A stretch of 64,000 nucleotides of DNA, from positions 868,001 to 932,000 of the forward strand of contig NW_015622541.1 in NCBI RefSeq assembly GCF_000835495.1, read 5' to 3'. Below the pieces are notes generated by a model. The model was not told the DNA's origin. It was given only the letters and a program-made list of their open reading frames with translations, and ran no database searches. Below, piece by piece: positions 1 through 10,311 of the stretch; the first letter of the stretch is position 1, and each line of letters begins with the position of its first letter. Made by a program: the position numbers and the translations under genes. This stretch comes from Cladophialophora immunda (Eukaryota; Ascomycota; Eurotiomycetes; Chaetothyriales; Herpotrichiellaceae).

Positions 1-875
1 AGATAATTGGCATACGAGCCGATGACCTCGTTGTGTTTATCTGATGGCCCGAGGATAGTTATGTCGGGTTCCTCGCAGTCGTATACCGTTAGTGGTCGGC
101 CTTTTGCGTCCCTCGCAGATGTAAGGTCAGACCGAGCAGAGTTGTAGGCGTCTATTGCAATGGGGTGAGCATTCGGCCCTGGCTTGCTCAGGAGGACGAC
201 GCTTGGTGATGTGAAGCGTGCCAGCGCGTCGATGTGGTAATCTGTGATGTCGTAGCCTTTGACGCCGGGGATCCAAATGAAATGCGTGACTCCAAGCTTG
301 TCCATAAGCTCGGCCTCGACATCGGATTTGGAGAATCCTGGGTTGCGGTTGTCGTTGATGATGCAGCTTTCGGTGCCTAGGAATGTTCCCTCGCCGTCGT
401 GCTCGATGCCCCCTCCTTCCATAGTGAGTTTCGAGGATACCGAGGCTTCGTTTGCGTGTGCAGCTATTTGGGCAGCGATTTCCTCGTCGCCAACTGCAGG
501 GAGCTTGCCGCCCCAGTAGTTGAAGTTGAATTTCACTGCCGTCCGTTTCCCTGTTGACAAGTCTTGCACAAAGACCGGCCCACTATCGCGGATCCAGAGT
601 TCGCTGACCCTGGCTGGCTTGACCAAGACATTGCTGCCGACCATGGATTTTGCCTGTGTGATGAGTCCCTCCCTGGCATAGAGGTGGACTGGTTCGAAGC
701 GGGAGATGGTGTTGGCGATGCTTGTGACTTCGGATTGTAGGGCTTCCAGATGCTCTGTACTTTCTGCTGATTCCATGCTAGGGAAAGCCATCAGGGTATG
801 CGAGTGGCGAGCGCTTTCCACTGGCATTCGAAAGCAACCATGTTGAGTGGCTTTCAAGGGCTGCTGGCCAGGCAT
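1..875 (-). CDS. Agmatine deiminase / peptidylarginine deiminase-family protein (partial)
   Basis: The minus strand is open from an ATG at 875 to the window edge, so the C-terminus with the expected catalytic Cys is missing. The family (guanidino-group hydrolases, PF04371) converts agmatine or a peptidyl/free guanidino substrate to the ureido product plus ammonia. Visible family blocks, in order, are H-T-L-M-A-F-P near the N-terminus, SELWIRDSGPVFV, FNFNYWGGK, EGGGIEHDGEGTFLGTESC, NDNRNPGF and the IPGVKGYDITDYHIDALARF block, which carries conserved Asp/His positions. An inner ATG at 827 gives MPVESARHSHTLMAFP, which fits the usual family start better; the extra 16 residues from 875 may be untranslated. 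No intron is seen. The divergent neighbour is an amidase, so both neighbours act on C-N bonds, but nothing else links them. Confidence 0.85.
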   Translation of the reverse strand, partial: MPGQQPLKATQHGCFRMPVESARHSHTLMAFPSMESAESTEHLEALQSEVTSIANTISRFEPVHLYAREGLITQAKSMVGSNVLVKPARVSELWIRDSGPVFVQDLSTGKRTAVKFNFNYWGGKLPAVGDEEIAAQIAAHANEASVSSKLTMEGGGIEHDGEGTFLGTESCIINDNRNPGFSKSDVEAELMDKLGVTHFIWIPGVKGYDITDYHIDALARFTSPSVVLLSKPGPNAHPIAIDAYNSARSDLTSARDAKGRPLTVYDCEEPDITILGPSDKHNEVIGSYANY

Positions 876-1502
876 GCTGGATAGTTGTCTTGCAGCAGGA
901 ATTCTCGATGGTATGATTGTTATCGCTGCCCGGTGTCTAGAGACTTGTCGATAGAATGATGTGGATTGGGCTTTAGTTGCCTGGAGACCCAGACAAGATA
1001 TATCTCGAATAAAGTGCCATGTCGACGCGGGATGCATATTGACAACCGTGCAAGTGCGATAGAGCGCAACTTGACGCCATTGGATGCCGGGATAGCATCG
1101 TTGTGACCGGGCATCCAAGCCACTTGGGCTGACCAAAGGGTTTTAAAGCCATTTCTTACTCAGGGGGAGCGTCGGTAATACCTCCCGAAATGGGTTAGCC
1201 CAGGCGAGAAGGTTTTGAATATTTTCCACTTCGGCTCCACACAACAAAAGCTGTCGGTCGGGGATGCGATAGCCGTGGACATCCACGCTGTATCGCTACT
1301 TCATGCCATATATGATCCATTTCAATCGAGTAATAGACCGGGGCATGGAGCAGACATTGGAGAACTAGTGTCGAGGATAGAACACAACTGCATCCTCTCG
1401 CCTTAGACACCGTTAAACCCCCTCCTGTTCCATCGATCCTGCAGTCATCAGGCTTGGTAAGATCGAAACTTGGGTATATCAGTTCTCTAAACTCAAACAA
1501 AC

Positions 1503-3611
1503 ATGTCGCTCAACGATAGTATCGTCGACGCTTCCATCGCCGACTTGTCGAAAGCTCTATCAAGCGGCAAATTGACTTCAGTTGACCTCATTGCTAAATA
1601 CCTGCTGCGCATCAGTACTTATGATTGCCGAAACACCGCCCTCAATTCAATTCCATTGATCAGCGAGGATGTATTTGAAGAAGCCGCCGCTGCGGATGAT
1701 CGCCGTGTCTCTGGTCAAGCGCGTGGTCTGCTTGAAGGAATTCCCTTTACTGCCAAGGACAGTTACAAAGTTCGTGGAATGACCGTGGCGAGTGGCTCGG
1801 AGGCGTTCGAGAACCTCGTCGCCAACGAAGACGCATTTACTGTTAGAGCTCTACGAGACGCCGGCGCCATCCTGTTGGGTCGGACAAATATGTGTCCTAT
1901 GGCGTACGGCGGAATGCTTCGGGGCGTGTACGGCCGGGCAGAGAGCCCCTACAACAAAGACTATCTACCAGCTGCATTTGGATCTGGGTCCTCCAACGGG
2001 AGCGGTGTCTCTGTTGCAGCATCTCTTGCCGCCTTCGGCATGGGTGAAGAGACGGTGTCCTCTGGCCGGTCTCCTGCTTCAAACAACGCATTGGTGGCTT
2101 ACACTCCTTCACGGGGACTGATATCAATACGCGGCAACTGGCCACTATATCCAACCTGTGATGTCGTTGTTCCTCACACGCGCACCATAGACGATATGTT
2201 CATTCTGATGGATGTGCTTACCAGACAGGACCCTGAAACCATCGGGGACTTCTGGAGAGATCAACCGTTTATACAGCTTCCACCGTCACCATGGTCTGGC
2301 GTCTCTCAGCTTCTGACGGATGCCAGAGACACCGGATATCTCAACGGAAAGCGAATCGCAGTCCCTCAGATGTACCTCATGCAGCAGGATGGCGGCCCAT
2401 ATATATCCCAAGCGATCGACCCGTTGTGGCGTCAGGCACGAGCCGACCTCGAAGCCGCAGGTGCAGCTATCGACGTTATTCCAGACCTCCCGGTACTGCG
2501 TATATACGAACAAATGCTGCGCAAGCCCGACACTGGCGATGCATCTTCATCACTCCCTCATCTCCCGGGCGACTGGAATGCCACCGAGCGGGGAGTCCTT
2601 ATCGCTCATGCCTGGGAAGACTTCCTTCAGAACAACCGTGATCCGCAAATCCAATCCTTGGCCCAAGTAGATCCGAGGCGGATATTCCCCCACTTACCAC
2701 GCGATAACCCTCAAGTCAAGTTCACTGAACCAGCCAATGCCGTTCATTGGGGCAAGTTGGCAAGCTACGTGGCCGACCGACCCCCCACAGGCAGACAAGG
2801 CAAGAGTGCAATCTACGACGTCCCTCGTCTCGAGGACGCCGTGAGGGCTCTCGAGCAAATCCGAATCCGTTTCTTCGAGGATTGGATGTCCGTGCACAAT
2901 TACGACTTCGTCGTCTTCCCCGCCGCGGGCGATGTAGCGCGTGCCGATGCCGACATTGACGACAAGAGTGCACAGCATGCTTGGACCGATGGCGTCAAGT
3001 ATAGCCACGGCAATCGCGCATTGCGGCACTTGGGCATACCAAGCGTGACAGTACCCATGGGCATTCTGGCGGACTCGAAGATGCCCATGGGCTTGACGTT
3101 CTTGGGCCAGGCTTACAAGGACCTCGGCCTGCTGCAGGCCGGGTATGCATATGAACAGCAAAGCAAGAGGCGAGTTGTGCCGCCTTTGACACCGCCTCTA
3201 CCGTCCGACGGCCTTCCGAAACAGATCCAGGTATCGTCGACCCCGCGGCCGAAACTGGCAATCATAAAGTGTGGTGCCAGCCCGGGGCAAGGAGGCAATC
3301 TAACCATTTCGATCGAAGGGTCGCTGTCTGCGGCACCGGGGCCAGGAGACAATTTCACACCCATTCTGGAGATATACATAGACGGGCAACGCGTCCCGCC
3401 ATCACTGATCTCGATCGAATCACTTACAGCCACAGACGGAGATCTCAACGTCTCGAAATTCGTCTGCGAATACCCGGCGCTCCCACCGCCAATCCAGGAC
3501 GACCGCAACCGCGTAGTCGGAAAGGTCGCCAGAGACAGCACGATGGTCATGATCGTTGCGCGGAACGGAGCAGACGGCCGACCATCAGGATATGTGAAAC
3601 TGTTACACTGA
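1503..3611 (+). CDS. Amidase-signature family hydrolase with C-terminal beta-rich extension
   Basis: Single-exon 702-residue protein. Residues ~1-545 are an amidase-signature fold that hydrolyses amides through a Ser-cisSer-Lys triad. The Lys lies in PFTAKDSYKV (~res 85). The cis-Ser lies in GSGSSNGSGVSVAA (~res 160-173). The nucleophilic Ser lies in EETVSSGRSPAS (~res 182-193), which replaces the common DTGGSIRxPA. The closing PTCDVVVPHTRTIDDM block matches the family region that ends the signature. After PPLTPPLP (~res 565) there is a ~135-residue tail rich in alternating hydrophobic residues that is not part of the usual ~540-residue enzyme. No signal peptide is visible, so a cytosolic enzyme is likely. 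The start is the first in-frame ATG, just after CTCAAACAAAC. Substrate unknown. Confidence 0.9.
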   Translation: MSLNDSIVDASIADLSKALSSGKLTSVDLIAKYLLRISTYDCRNTALNSIPLISEDVFEEAAAADDRRVSGQARGLLEGIPFTAKDSYKVRGMTVASGSEAFENLVANEDAFTVRALRDAGAILLGRTNMCPMAYGGMLRGVYGRAESPYNKDYLPAAFGSGSSNGSGVSVAASLAAFGMGEETVSSGRSPASNNALVAYTPSRGLISIRGNWPLYPTCDVVVPHTRTIDDMFILMDVLTRQDPETIGDFWRDQPFIQLPPSPWSGVSQLLTDARDTGYLNGKRIAVPQMYLMQQDGGPYISQAIDPLWRQARADLEAAGAAIDVIPDLPVLRIYEQMLRKPDTGDASSSLPHLPGDWNATERGVLIAHAWEDFLQNNRDPQIQSLAQVDPRRIFPHLPRDNPQVKFTEPANAVHWGKLASYVADRPPTGRQGKSAIYDVPRLEDAVRALEQIRIRFFEDWMSVHNYDFVVFPAAGDVARADADIDDKSAQHAWTDGVKYSHGNRALRHLGIPSVTVPMGILADSKMPMGLTFLGQAYKDLGLLQAGYAYEQQSKRRVVPPLTPPLPSDGLPKQIQVSSTPRPKLAIIKCGASPGQGGNLTISIEGSLSAAPGPGDNFTPILEIYIDGQRVPPSLISIESLTATDGDLNVSKFVCEYPALPPPIQDDRNRVVGKVARDSTMVMIVARNGADGRPSGYVKLLH

Positions 3612-3928
3612 CGAGGGCAAAAAGATTGTCTTAAAAAGAGCCCGATGTTGCGGCCCGGACCACACCATACTTTTCAGAGTCTGCAGTCGAGATTGGGCGA
3701 ATCGAGTCGGTCCACACTGTACTCCCATGCAGGGGCAATGGAGGAGAAGGTAGTAAAACGGATTGAAGGAGATATTCCTGTCGAGTCTATAAAAAGAACT
3801 GCTCACACTGACGAGCCGGGAGAGACTGCAGTGCAGTTCAATTAGTCACCAGCTACAGTTATACAAATCCGCTCCCTTTTCCTATATCCCTCAAATACGA
3901 TCCTAGAAACTCCCTTGGAGCTTGCCGC

Positions 3929-6402
3929 TTATAGCCTGGACCGCTGGATACTCTTGAATGCCACTCTGCCATCCTTGACCTCGAGCACATTGACCGGCAC
4001 CCTGACCTTGACACTGTCCTCCCCGGGCAAGTTCATGGGGGCTGAGAATCCCGCGACGTAGGAAACCGCAGTCTTGCACGTCGGGCAGAACCATTTGTCT
4101 CGCGACTGCGGCTCCACCGATGTGAAGGCGCCGGTGATTGATGACGGGTCGATTTCGCGGACGCAGACGTTGCAGAACTGATGGTCGCAGGGTCGGACGC
4201 TGTCACGGTATTTGCGTTAGCCAAAGATAAAGGCAACCTGAACTGATATGCCAGGGGATCCTTACACGCAGTCACATAGTCTGATGCCACATTTGCACTG
4301 GGTCGGCTGATTCGGATCAAGCGACGGCTCAGTCCTCACACCTTTACCTTTATCCACCGCCGAGACGGACTCAACGTTGTCGAAATCTCCTCCCTCAACA
4401 CGATTTTCGGGCTGCTCTTCCACAACGAAGAAGGCACCGCCCTCCTCGATGTAGCCCATCGCGTCGATCGGCGGCGGCGGCGGCACGACGTGGGTGACGG
4501 CTTCGCAAGAAGCTGGGTCCAGGATGTGGACGTGGACGATTCTCGCGGCTTCGGTGTTCCAGATGTGTGCTGGGTTGTGGTCGCGGTATATATCTTGGAC
4601 TGTGGAGAAGGAGGGATATGAGCCACATAATAGCTACCATGATACCCATCACCAAATTTGTGATGGATCCGCTGTGATTCGCAGATAGAGCCACTTACCG
4701 AGCTTGCCACCTGCAGCGAGTCCCATTGCCTTGAGGTCTTTGGTCGTGATCTTAGGTTCTCTTTCTGCTTGCAATATTTCGTGTTTTCTTGAACCTGGCG
4801 TAAGTAGCTCTCCCTCGAGGAATTCACTGGCCATATGTAAATCCGAGACCCCCATCAGCGTCTGCGCCCGAGCCAGCGTAGTGGAGGCTTGAACTGTTTC
4901 TAGAAAACCACCGGCGACATCTAAGCCAAGCGAATAATCATGACTGGAATCCGCTAGAAGCATTGTGTCTTCAACACCATCACTGGAATCCGCTAGAAAC
5001 ATTGTGTCTTCACTCCTTGTCGGGCGTAGCATTAAACTAGAGCTTGTCCTCCACCCCAAAGTGTACGTTGACGTGAATTGCTGACCTGAAATTAACGGCA
5101 TGCCACTTGGGAGGGAGCAGCAATACTTACTGGGCCGTTCTCCTCTATCCCTCCTCCATCAGCCATGTCTAGCAAAGTCGACGGGACATGTTCAAAGGCT
5201 TCAGCTGGATATAACCTTATCGTGGCGCCAACCTCGAGCCCCAACTCGCGTGGCGTTTTGAATTCGTCGATATGAACGCTCACGAGACGGTCAAGGAGTT
5301 CTTCTACACCGAGACATTCATTCTGGTCTGTGACCCAGGACCGCAGCTTCACTTCGAAGGATGGGATTACCTCGATCTGGAGACCTCCGTGCTTCTCCTT
5401 TCCTGTCTTTTGTCCCTCGACAGTGTAGCCAGATCCCACTGGCAGCGGCACATTAGATGAACTTCACTTTTTGGAAACCAACAGAGTGGACACTTACATG
5501 GCATAGCAACAAACTGTCTGACAATGCCGGAAGCGACACAAATCCCATCCAGCCACTCCTGGCCTGGGACGACCACATAGTCTTGGGCGCTTTCTATATC
5601 TCCCGGCACCTCTTTTGTCTCGTCCATTTGCAGTCCAGAGACAGCATTGATGCGTCCCAGCGAGAATCTCAATGCATAATGTCTGCCATATGGTGCTTCA
5701 AGACTCACCCAAAGTGCCTCTCGCTGCCACATGGGCATGAAGACTCCACCCTCCTGCACAATCGCATCAGGCAACTTGTCGGAATATGCCGCAACACTAT
5801 GAAGGGGGAAAGCTCCAAGTGATCCGGGCAGCTGGTGAATCTTTTCATCATCTGGCATCCTAACTGTCCGGTGGAACGTGATCTCCAACCCACGCGAATC
5901 CTTTAGGCTATCGACTTTGATACCGTAGACGTTCGAGGTATTTTCATCTATGTTGAACTGGATCGGCTGCCCGAAGCGTCGATTTGTATATGCAATGAGT
6001 CGATCATCAACATGGATGGATTTACTAGGATCACACAAGTGGTCTTCGACTACGGTGATTTTCTCGAATTCCTTGAAAGCCGTCTTAGTGCAGCCAGGCC
6101 TCCAGGCCTTCCCGTTGCGATAGAGAACATCGGGCGGATCGTAATCGAGCTCTACAAGTTGGTCAGCCTTGTCCTATCGAAACCATAGTAGAGTGCCAGA
6201 AGGAGAGCACCATACCCTTCAACTTGTCCCATAACGCTGAAACTGGCAGATGGCTTGGCAGCAGAATGGTCTCTTCTGATGTATCATCCGCCTCAGTATC
6301 ATCTGGTGTGTTGGACGTCAAGCGCCTGAGACCTTGGACTCGTAAGCGCACTTTGGTGTTCGTAGAACCCACAGAGACATCGTCGGCTGCACTTGCTGCC
6401 AT
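3929..6402 (-). CDS. RING-finger protein with N-terminal ubiquitin-like region, multi-exon
   Basis: The gene reads on the minus strand from MAASAADDVSVGS (ATG at 6402) through about six exons to TAA at 3929. The N-terminal exon has KVRLRVQGLRR and ILLPSHLPVSALWDKLKG, the look of a ubiquitin-like fold. A large exon (~6130-5500) follows, containing ITVVEDHLCDPSKSIHVDDR and GVFMPMWQREALWVSLEAPY. Further exons hold EVIPSFEVKLRSW and a proline run, then CKCGIRLCDC, RPCDHQFCNVCVREID and DKWFCPTCKTAVSYVAGF. The Cys/His spacing in this tail resembles a RING or other zinc-binding module, so an E3 ligase role is possible. A 13-residue unit (EDTMxLADSSxxx) is repeated in tandem near 4943-5020. I do not recognise the family by name. 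Exon boundaries are approximate and function is inferred only from the tail. Confidence 0.6.
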
Positions 6403-6920
6403 GATCGAGAAATGTAAATCGAAGCCTGTCTTCGACTTTGGATAGACAGCAGAGAAGGAGAGCAGTTGAGAATGATGTTTTAGCTAGTCAGGCTGGAAGG
6501 CAACAAGTTTTATGGACGCGCCGGGGTTGTCGCTTCCTACTCAGCCGCATCGGATGAGATGTAGCCTGAGGTGCATTATTTGCCTACTTGCAATGTATCA
6601 GCCTAGGTCAGGGCTGATCCCCACGAATCAATGCTTCGATTGAACATGCAGGCCAAGGAAAAAGGCAACTGGGATTGTACAAGCGAGCCGCTCGTCACCT
6701 CTCGGCATTTTTGTCCATGTGAAACACGAAGGATGTCAGGTGCGATGTGAGAAAGACAACCAGAATCATATTTTGCTTGGTACACAGAAGGCAAATCGCC
6801 GATGGTATCGTTGCGTTCGCCATTTCTAGCGGCCAGATTGACACCAAAGTCATCACTTCACCATCTTTCCCGTTCCATGGCTTAGGTCTGAGTTCAGCCT
6901 GACGGACAAACTCCACAGCA

Positions 6921-8481
6921 ATGTCGTTCGGCTTCAGCGTCGGTGACATAATTCTGCTCTCGCAACTGTCCTACCCTCTACGGAACTTTGACTTCCGGCA
7001 GACGTAATGCGAGCCGCGAATTGAAGGAACTGGAGGACGTCCTATTCGGCTTGCGGTGTGCCCTAGACCACTTGCGCCATGTAGCTAGTGATATCTCCAA
7101 GACAGCTTCAGAGTCTGCATCAAGTGACAGTCACGGTCGGGAAATGCAGCAGGCTTTGGACCAAATGATACAGAATTGTGCAGTTACACTAGAAGACCTC
7201 GACAATGTGACCAAGAAATATCGCGACGGAGTCATGATCTCCAGTAACGAGGGTGACTCTGGTCCCAGTCGAGGACAGAAAAGAAGGACGCGCCTGAGGA
7301 ATGCAATCGCCTCCAACTGGGCAAAGATCACATGGGATATGGATAAGGACTCACTGAAGACATACCGCGACAGGTTACAGTCACACGTTGATGCCATCAA
7401 TCTGGTTCTGAGTACCTTCCACTGGTAAGATCGCCTGGGGCCCAACCTCCCAGGATTTCAATCGTGCGGTGGTTTCGTGGCTCGCAGCTGATAACGGTAC
7501 AGGTCGGCGACTGAGAAGATCTACGCACACAACAAGATTCAAGCGGAGAAGATGCAAGAGTTTCATGACAACATGGTACAGTCGAATTGCTCTCTGGCGC
7601 AGCTTGTCGAAGCCATGCATTCGATGCTGTTGCGGCCCAAACAGGCAACTCCTGGTGCATTTCTGATGGGCATGGACTATGAACTCGAGGGTTCCAGTGG
7701 AGGCGCAGCGGAAAGCGCTTCTGTAAGAGCAGGCGGCTTCGCTCCAAGAGAAATCGTTCCTGTTGCCGCTCACCATGTGCCAATAGGCATGTTCAACAAG
7801 AGGGTTCCGGGTTTAAACATGGCAAACTTTGCAATGCTTTCCGTTCCCTCCGGTCAAGCCCCTGCCCCTATTATCAAGGCGTTCAGTGCGATGTCCGCAG
7901 TCGAGGCAGTAGCCCCTTCTCCCAGCATCAAGCCGCCACAAGAGCTCCCACCTAAGATCGTTTCTATCAACATAAGGCGCCAAAGCCAGGGGGCAAGGGC
8001 ATTGGCAGACTTGAAGCAAAGTCTCACTCCAAAACTCCGACCGTCCTTCCTGGATCCAACTGTCCCGTCCGTCGGGCAACTGTCAGAAGGTTTGGAGTAT
8101 ATCTTCAGCCCGTTGCCGCGGAGCACTGGCCGGCAATTGGAAATCGCAAGAGAGGCCCGTGTCGGAGAGCTTCGGCTATGGACTCAGTCGTTAGATCACT
8201 TGATCAACTCTCTTGCCATTCCTCACGCGACATCTGGTGATGGAAGCCATAAGTTGACGGTCTCTCAACATCGCAACGACTTGATCAGCATATTGTCGAA
8301 GATAAACGAGGCGATCGAGACCTCGAGTGCGAACATGCGGGATCTAGTTTACGAGGGGTTCTCGGCTGCCCACATCGACCATACCTTGGACAAGGTTTTG
8401 TCCTTGACCAACTTGGTGAGGGCCCATATGCAGGTGGAGGAGTTTATGGAAGAGAGATCGGACTGGCTGCGCACACGCTAA
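6921..8481 (+). CDS. Fungal STAND-type N-terminal domain protein, possible frameshift near 6966
   Basis: An ATG at 6921 encodes MSFGFSVGDIILLSQLSY, the stereotyped start of the fungal N-terminal domain seen on STAND/NLR-like and many orphan proteins. The continuation normally reads xLYxTxTxGRRxASRELKEL. Here LYGTLTSGRRNASREL is present but in the +1 frame from about 6966, so the start and body are out of phase. The body has helical segments (DVLFGLRCALDHLRHVASDI and LKTYRDRLQSHVDAINLVL). A GT-AG intron (about 7427-7502) joins LSTFHW to SATEKIYAHNK. The C-terminal part (to LRTR, 8481) is helical and contains no visible NACHT/NB-ARC or repeats. Function unknown. An annotation starting at MTSGRRNASREL (6988) would hide the frame problem. 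Confidence 0.65.
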
Positions 8482-8965
8482 TACTTTGTCTTCATTCCTA
8501 AAGCACCAAAGCACGGCGAAGACATGGGACAAGGGCAAAGGAGAGGCCTACAATGCTCTTTCCTCGTTTCCGCACACCTCTTGGGATTGATTATGTAGGA
8601 TGGTGTTTAGCCATAGGGCTGTATGATACAAAATCGTCAATGCCATAGGTCGCTCGTGCAGCATAGACAGTACGTCGAGCCAGGAGAGGTGAAAGGCCCT
8701 GCTTATTTCTCAAGCCCACAACTGCGGTTATGTTAAGCGAGGCTGAACTCTGCGGGACGATCGACCCGACCCGAACCCAGCTTTCTAGGTTCAAGCCTTG
8801 GTATTAACTCGTCTTTCTTTTGAAAAACCTTTGATCACACAAACAAATACAACTAGAGGGACATCTTCACCGAGTGCGCTAACGGCTCAGAGATACCAAA
8901 AGTGAACATAGGGCTTGCTGGCATCTCATATGGACCGCTGAGCGCTGGCTAATTTTGAGCCTCCA

Positions 8966-10198
8966 ATGCGATATCACATTCTCCATCTTCTCCCAAGCCC
9001 CGGAGGCGAGACCGTCCCAGATCTGCCTGACGACAGACCTAATGCGCCCTATGAACTCTTCATTGGATTGGAGCTCGAGGCCAATGACTGGCTGGTGCAG
9101 GCTCCACGGATAACTAAGGAAGACTACAATTGGCTGTCTTTGTTCTGGGTCTGGTACTTTTCTGCTAGGTCCGACTTTGCAATGCGCCATCTCCAACGCT
9201 CAAGTGATGCCTCGCGAGGCACGCAATTGGATCTTCTGTCGCATACGCATGAAGTACGTCGTCCGGGACACGCAGAGTCGATCGAAAGGCCGCATCTTCT
9301 GTATCCACGTGGTGATATGGGTCCGGTACTTTTGGCTCTTTCTGAAGGTTTGTTTTGTCGAGATACAAATCTTGACGCAGTTATTCAGGGGAATCCACTG
9401 GGCCATGAAGAAATTCTGTGGCTGCGGGTTCATCCAGTTTCATGGATTGGCCGTCCTCGAGTTAAGCGAGTCGAAATGGCGATGCTGCCTGGCTAAGATC
9501 CTGGCGACCAGGTGGTACATCTGGGCAGTAGGATCATATTTTCTCTGCATCGTCGGAACCATACTGCCCACAGTGAAAGCAGAGATCAGTGTCCAGAGAT
9601 GGCTGCTGGAGTTGGAAATAAAGAAATCAGTGGGCCAGTGGTCGATATGGATGGCTCTTGCATTGGCAGTTGCAGCTGCGATCGTCTCTCGTCTGTTCTG
9701 GCCCAAGAAGAAAAGGAGAAAGACGATCCTCCTGGGTGACCCTGTATTGGGGAACCAGAGGCAGCTTGAACTAATTATGATGGCCAAAGGGCTGGAGGAT
9801 CACGAGCATCTGCACCGATACCTCAGCGCACTCTTCTATTGTGAATGGAGCGACTTCTCGAGCTGGTGGAAACATTCGATGGAGGCGTCAGCGGAGAACC
9901 CATCGGAGAAGAGCGAAGAAGAATCTATCGTTAAGAAGAGAAAGAGGGAGGGGGTAGCATCGACAACGAGGAATAAATATTTATCGTGTTTCCAGTGCTA
10001 TCCACTACTGGCCAACCTTCTGCAACGGCCTCCTTTGATTTTCCTCCTCGCGCTCAGCCTCCAGAGGAATATAGTTATGAGGAAGACGAAGAGTTGCAGA
10101 GATTTCTCTATGAAGAGAAGGAAGAGGTCAAAGGGAAAGAGGGGAAGCAGGCGATTTCTACAAGACGTCTGCTAGTGCGGCTTCTTGCGACGAGATAG
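8966..10198 (+). CDS. Unresolved membrane-protein locus, hypothetical
   Basis: No known family recognised. Open reading continues in frame 2 from an ATG at 8966 (MRYHILHLLPSPGGETVPDL, later NWLSLFWVWYFSARSDFAM). In frame 3 a segment from ~9480 to ~9980 contains two convincing transmembrane stretches (WYIWAVGSYFLCIVGTILP and WSIWMALALAVAAAIVSRLF), followed by a basic KKKRRK stop-transfer and a Glu/Lys-rich tail. Frame 2 resumes near 9986 with PPRAQPPEEYSYEEDEELQ to a stop at 10198. A spliced two-TM protein using both frames is plausible, but I could not place clean GT-AG junctions, so boundaries are loose. It may be an orphan or decaying gene. It lies just outside the palindrome-marked cluster and has no site of its own. 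Confidence 0.35.
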
Positions 10199-10311
10199 TT
10201 GAGGACGACAGGCGTACTAAGGGAGGATCCCGGCTTCTAGAATGCAATTGCGATATTCCAAAAGGTATACGAAAGTTCGCATGTATATACCCAGATCGCC
10301 ATCTCGAGATA

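Noticed and set aside
2694..3161. Minus-strand open frame inside the amidase
   Set aside because: Antisense shadow of an intact coding exon without family features.
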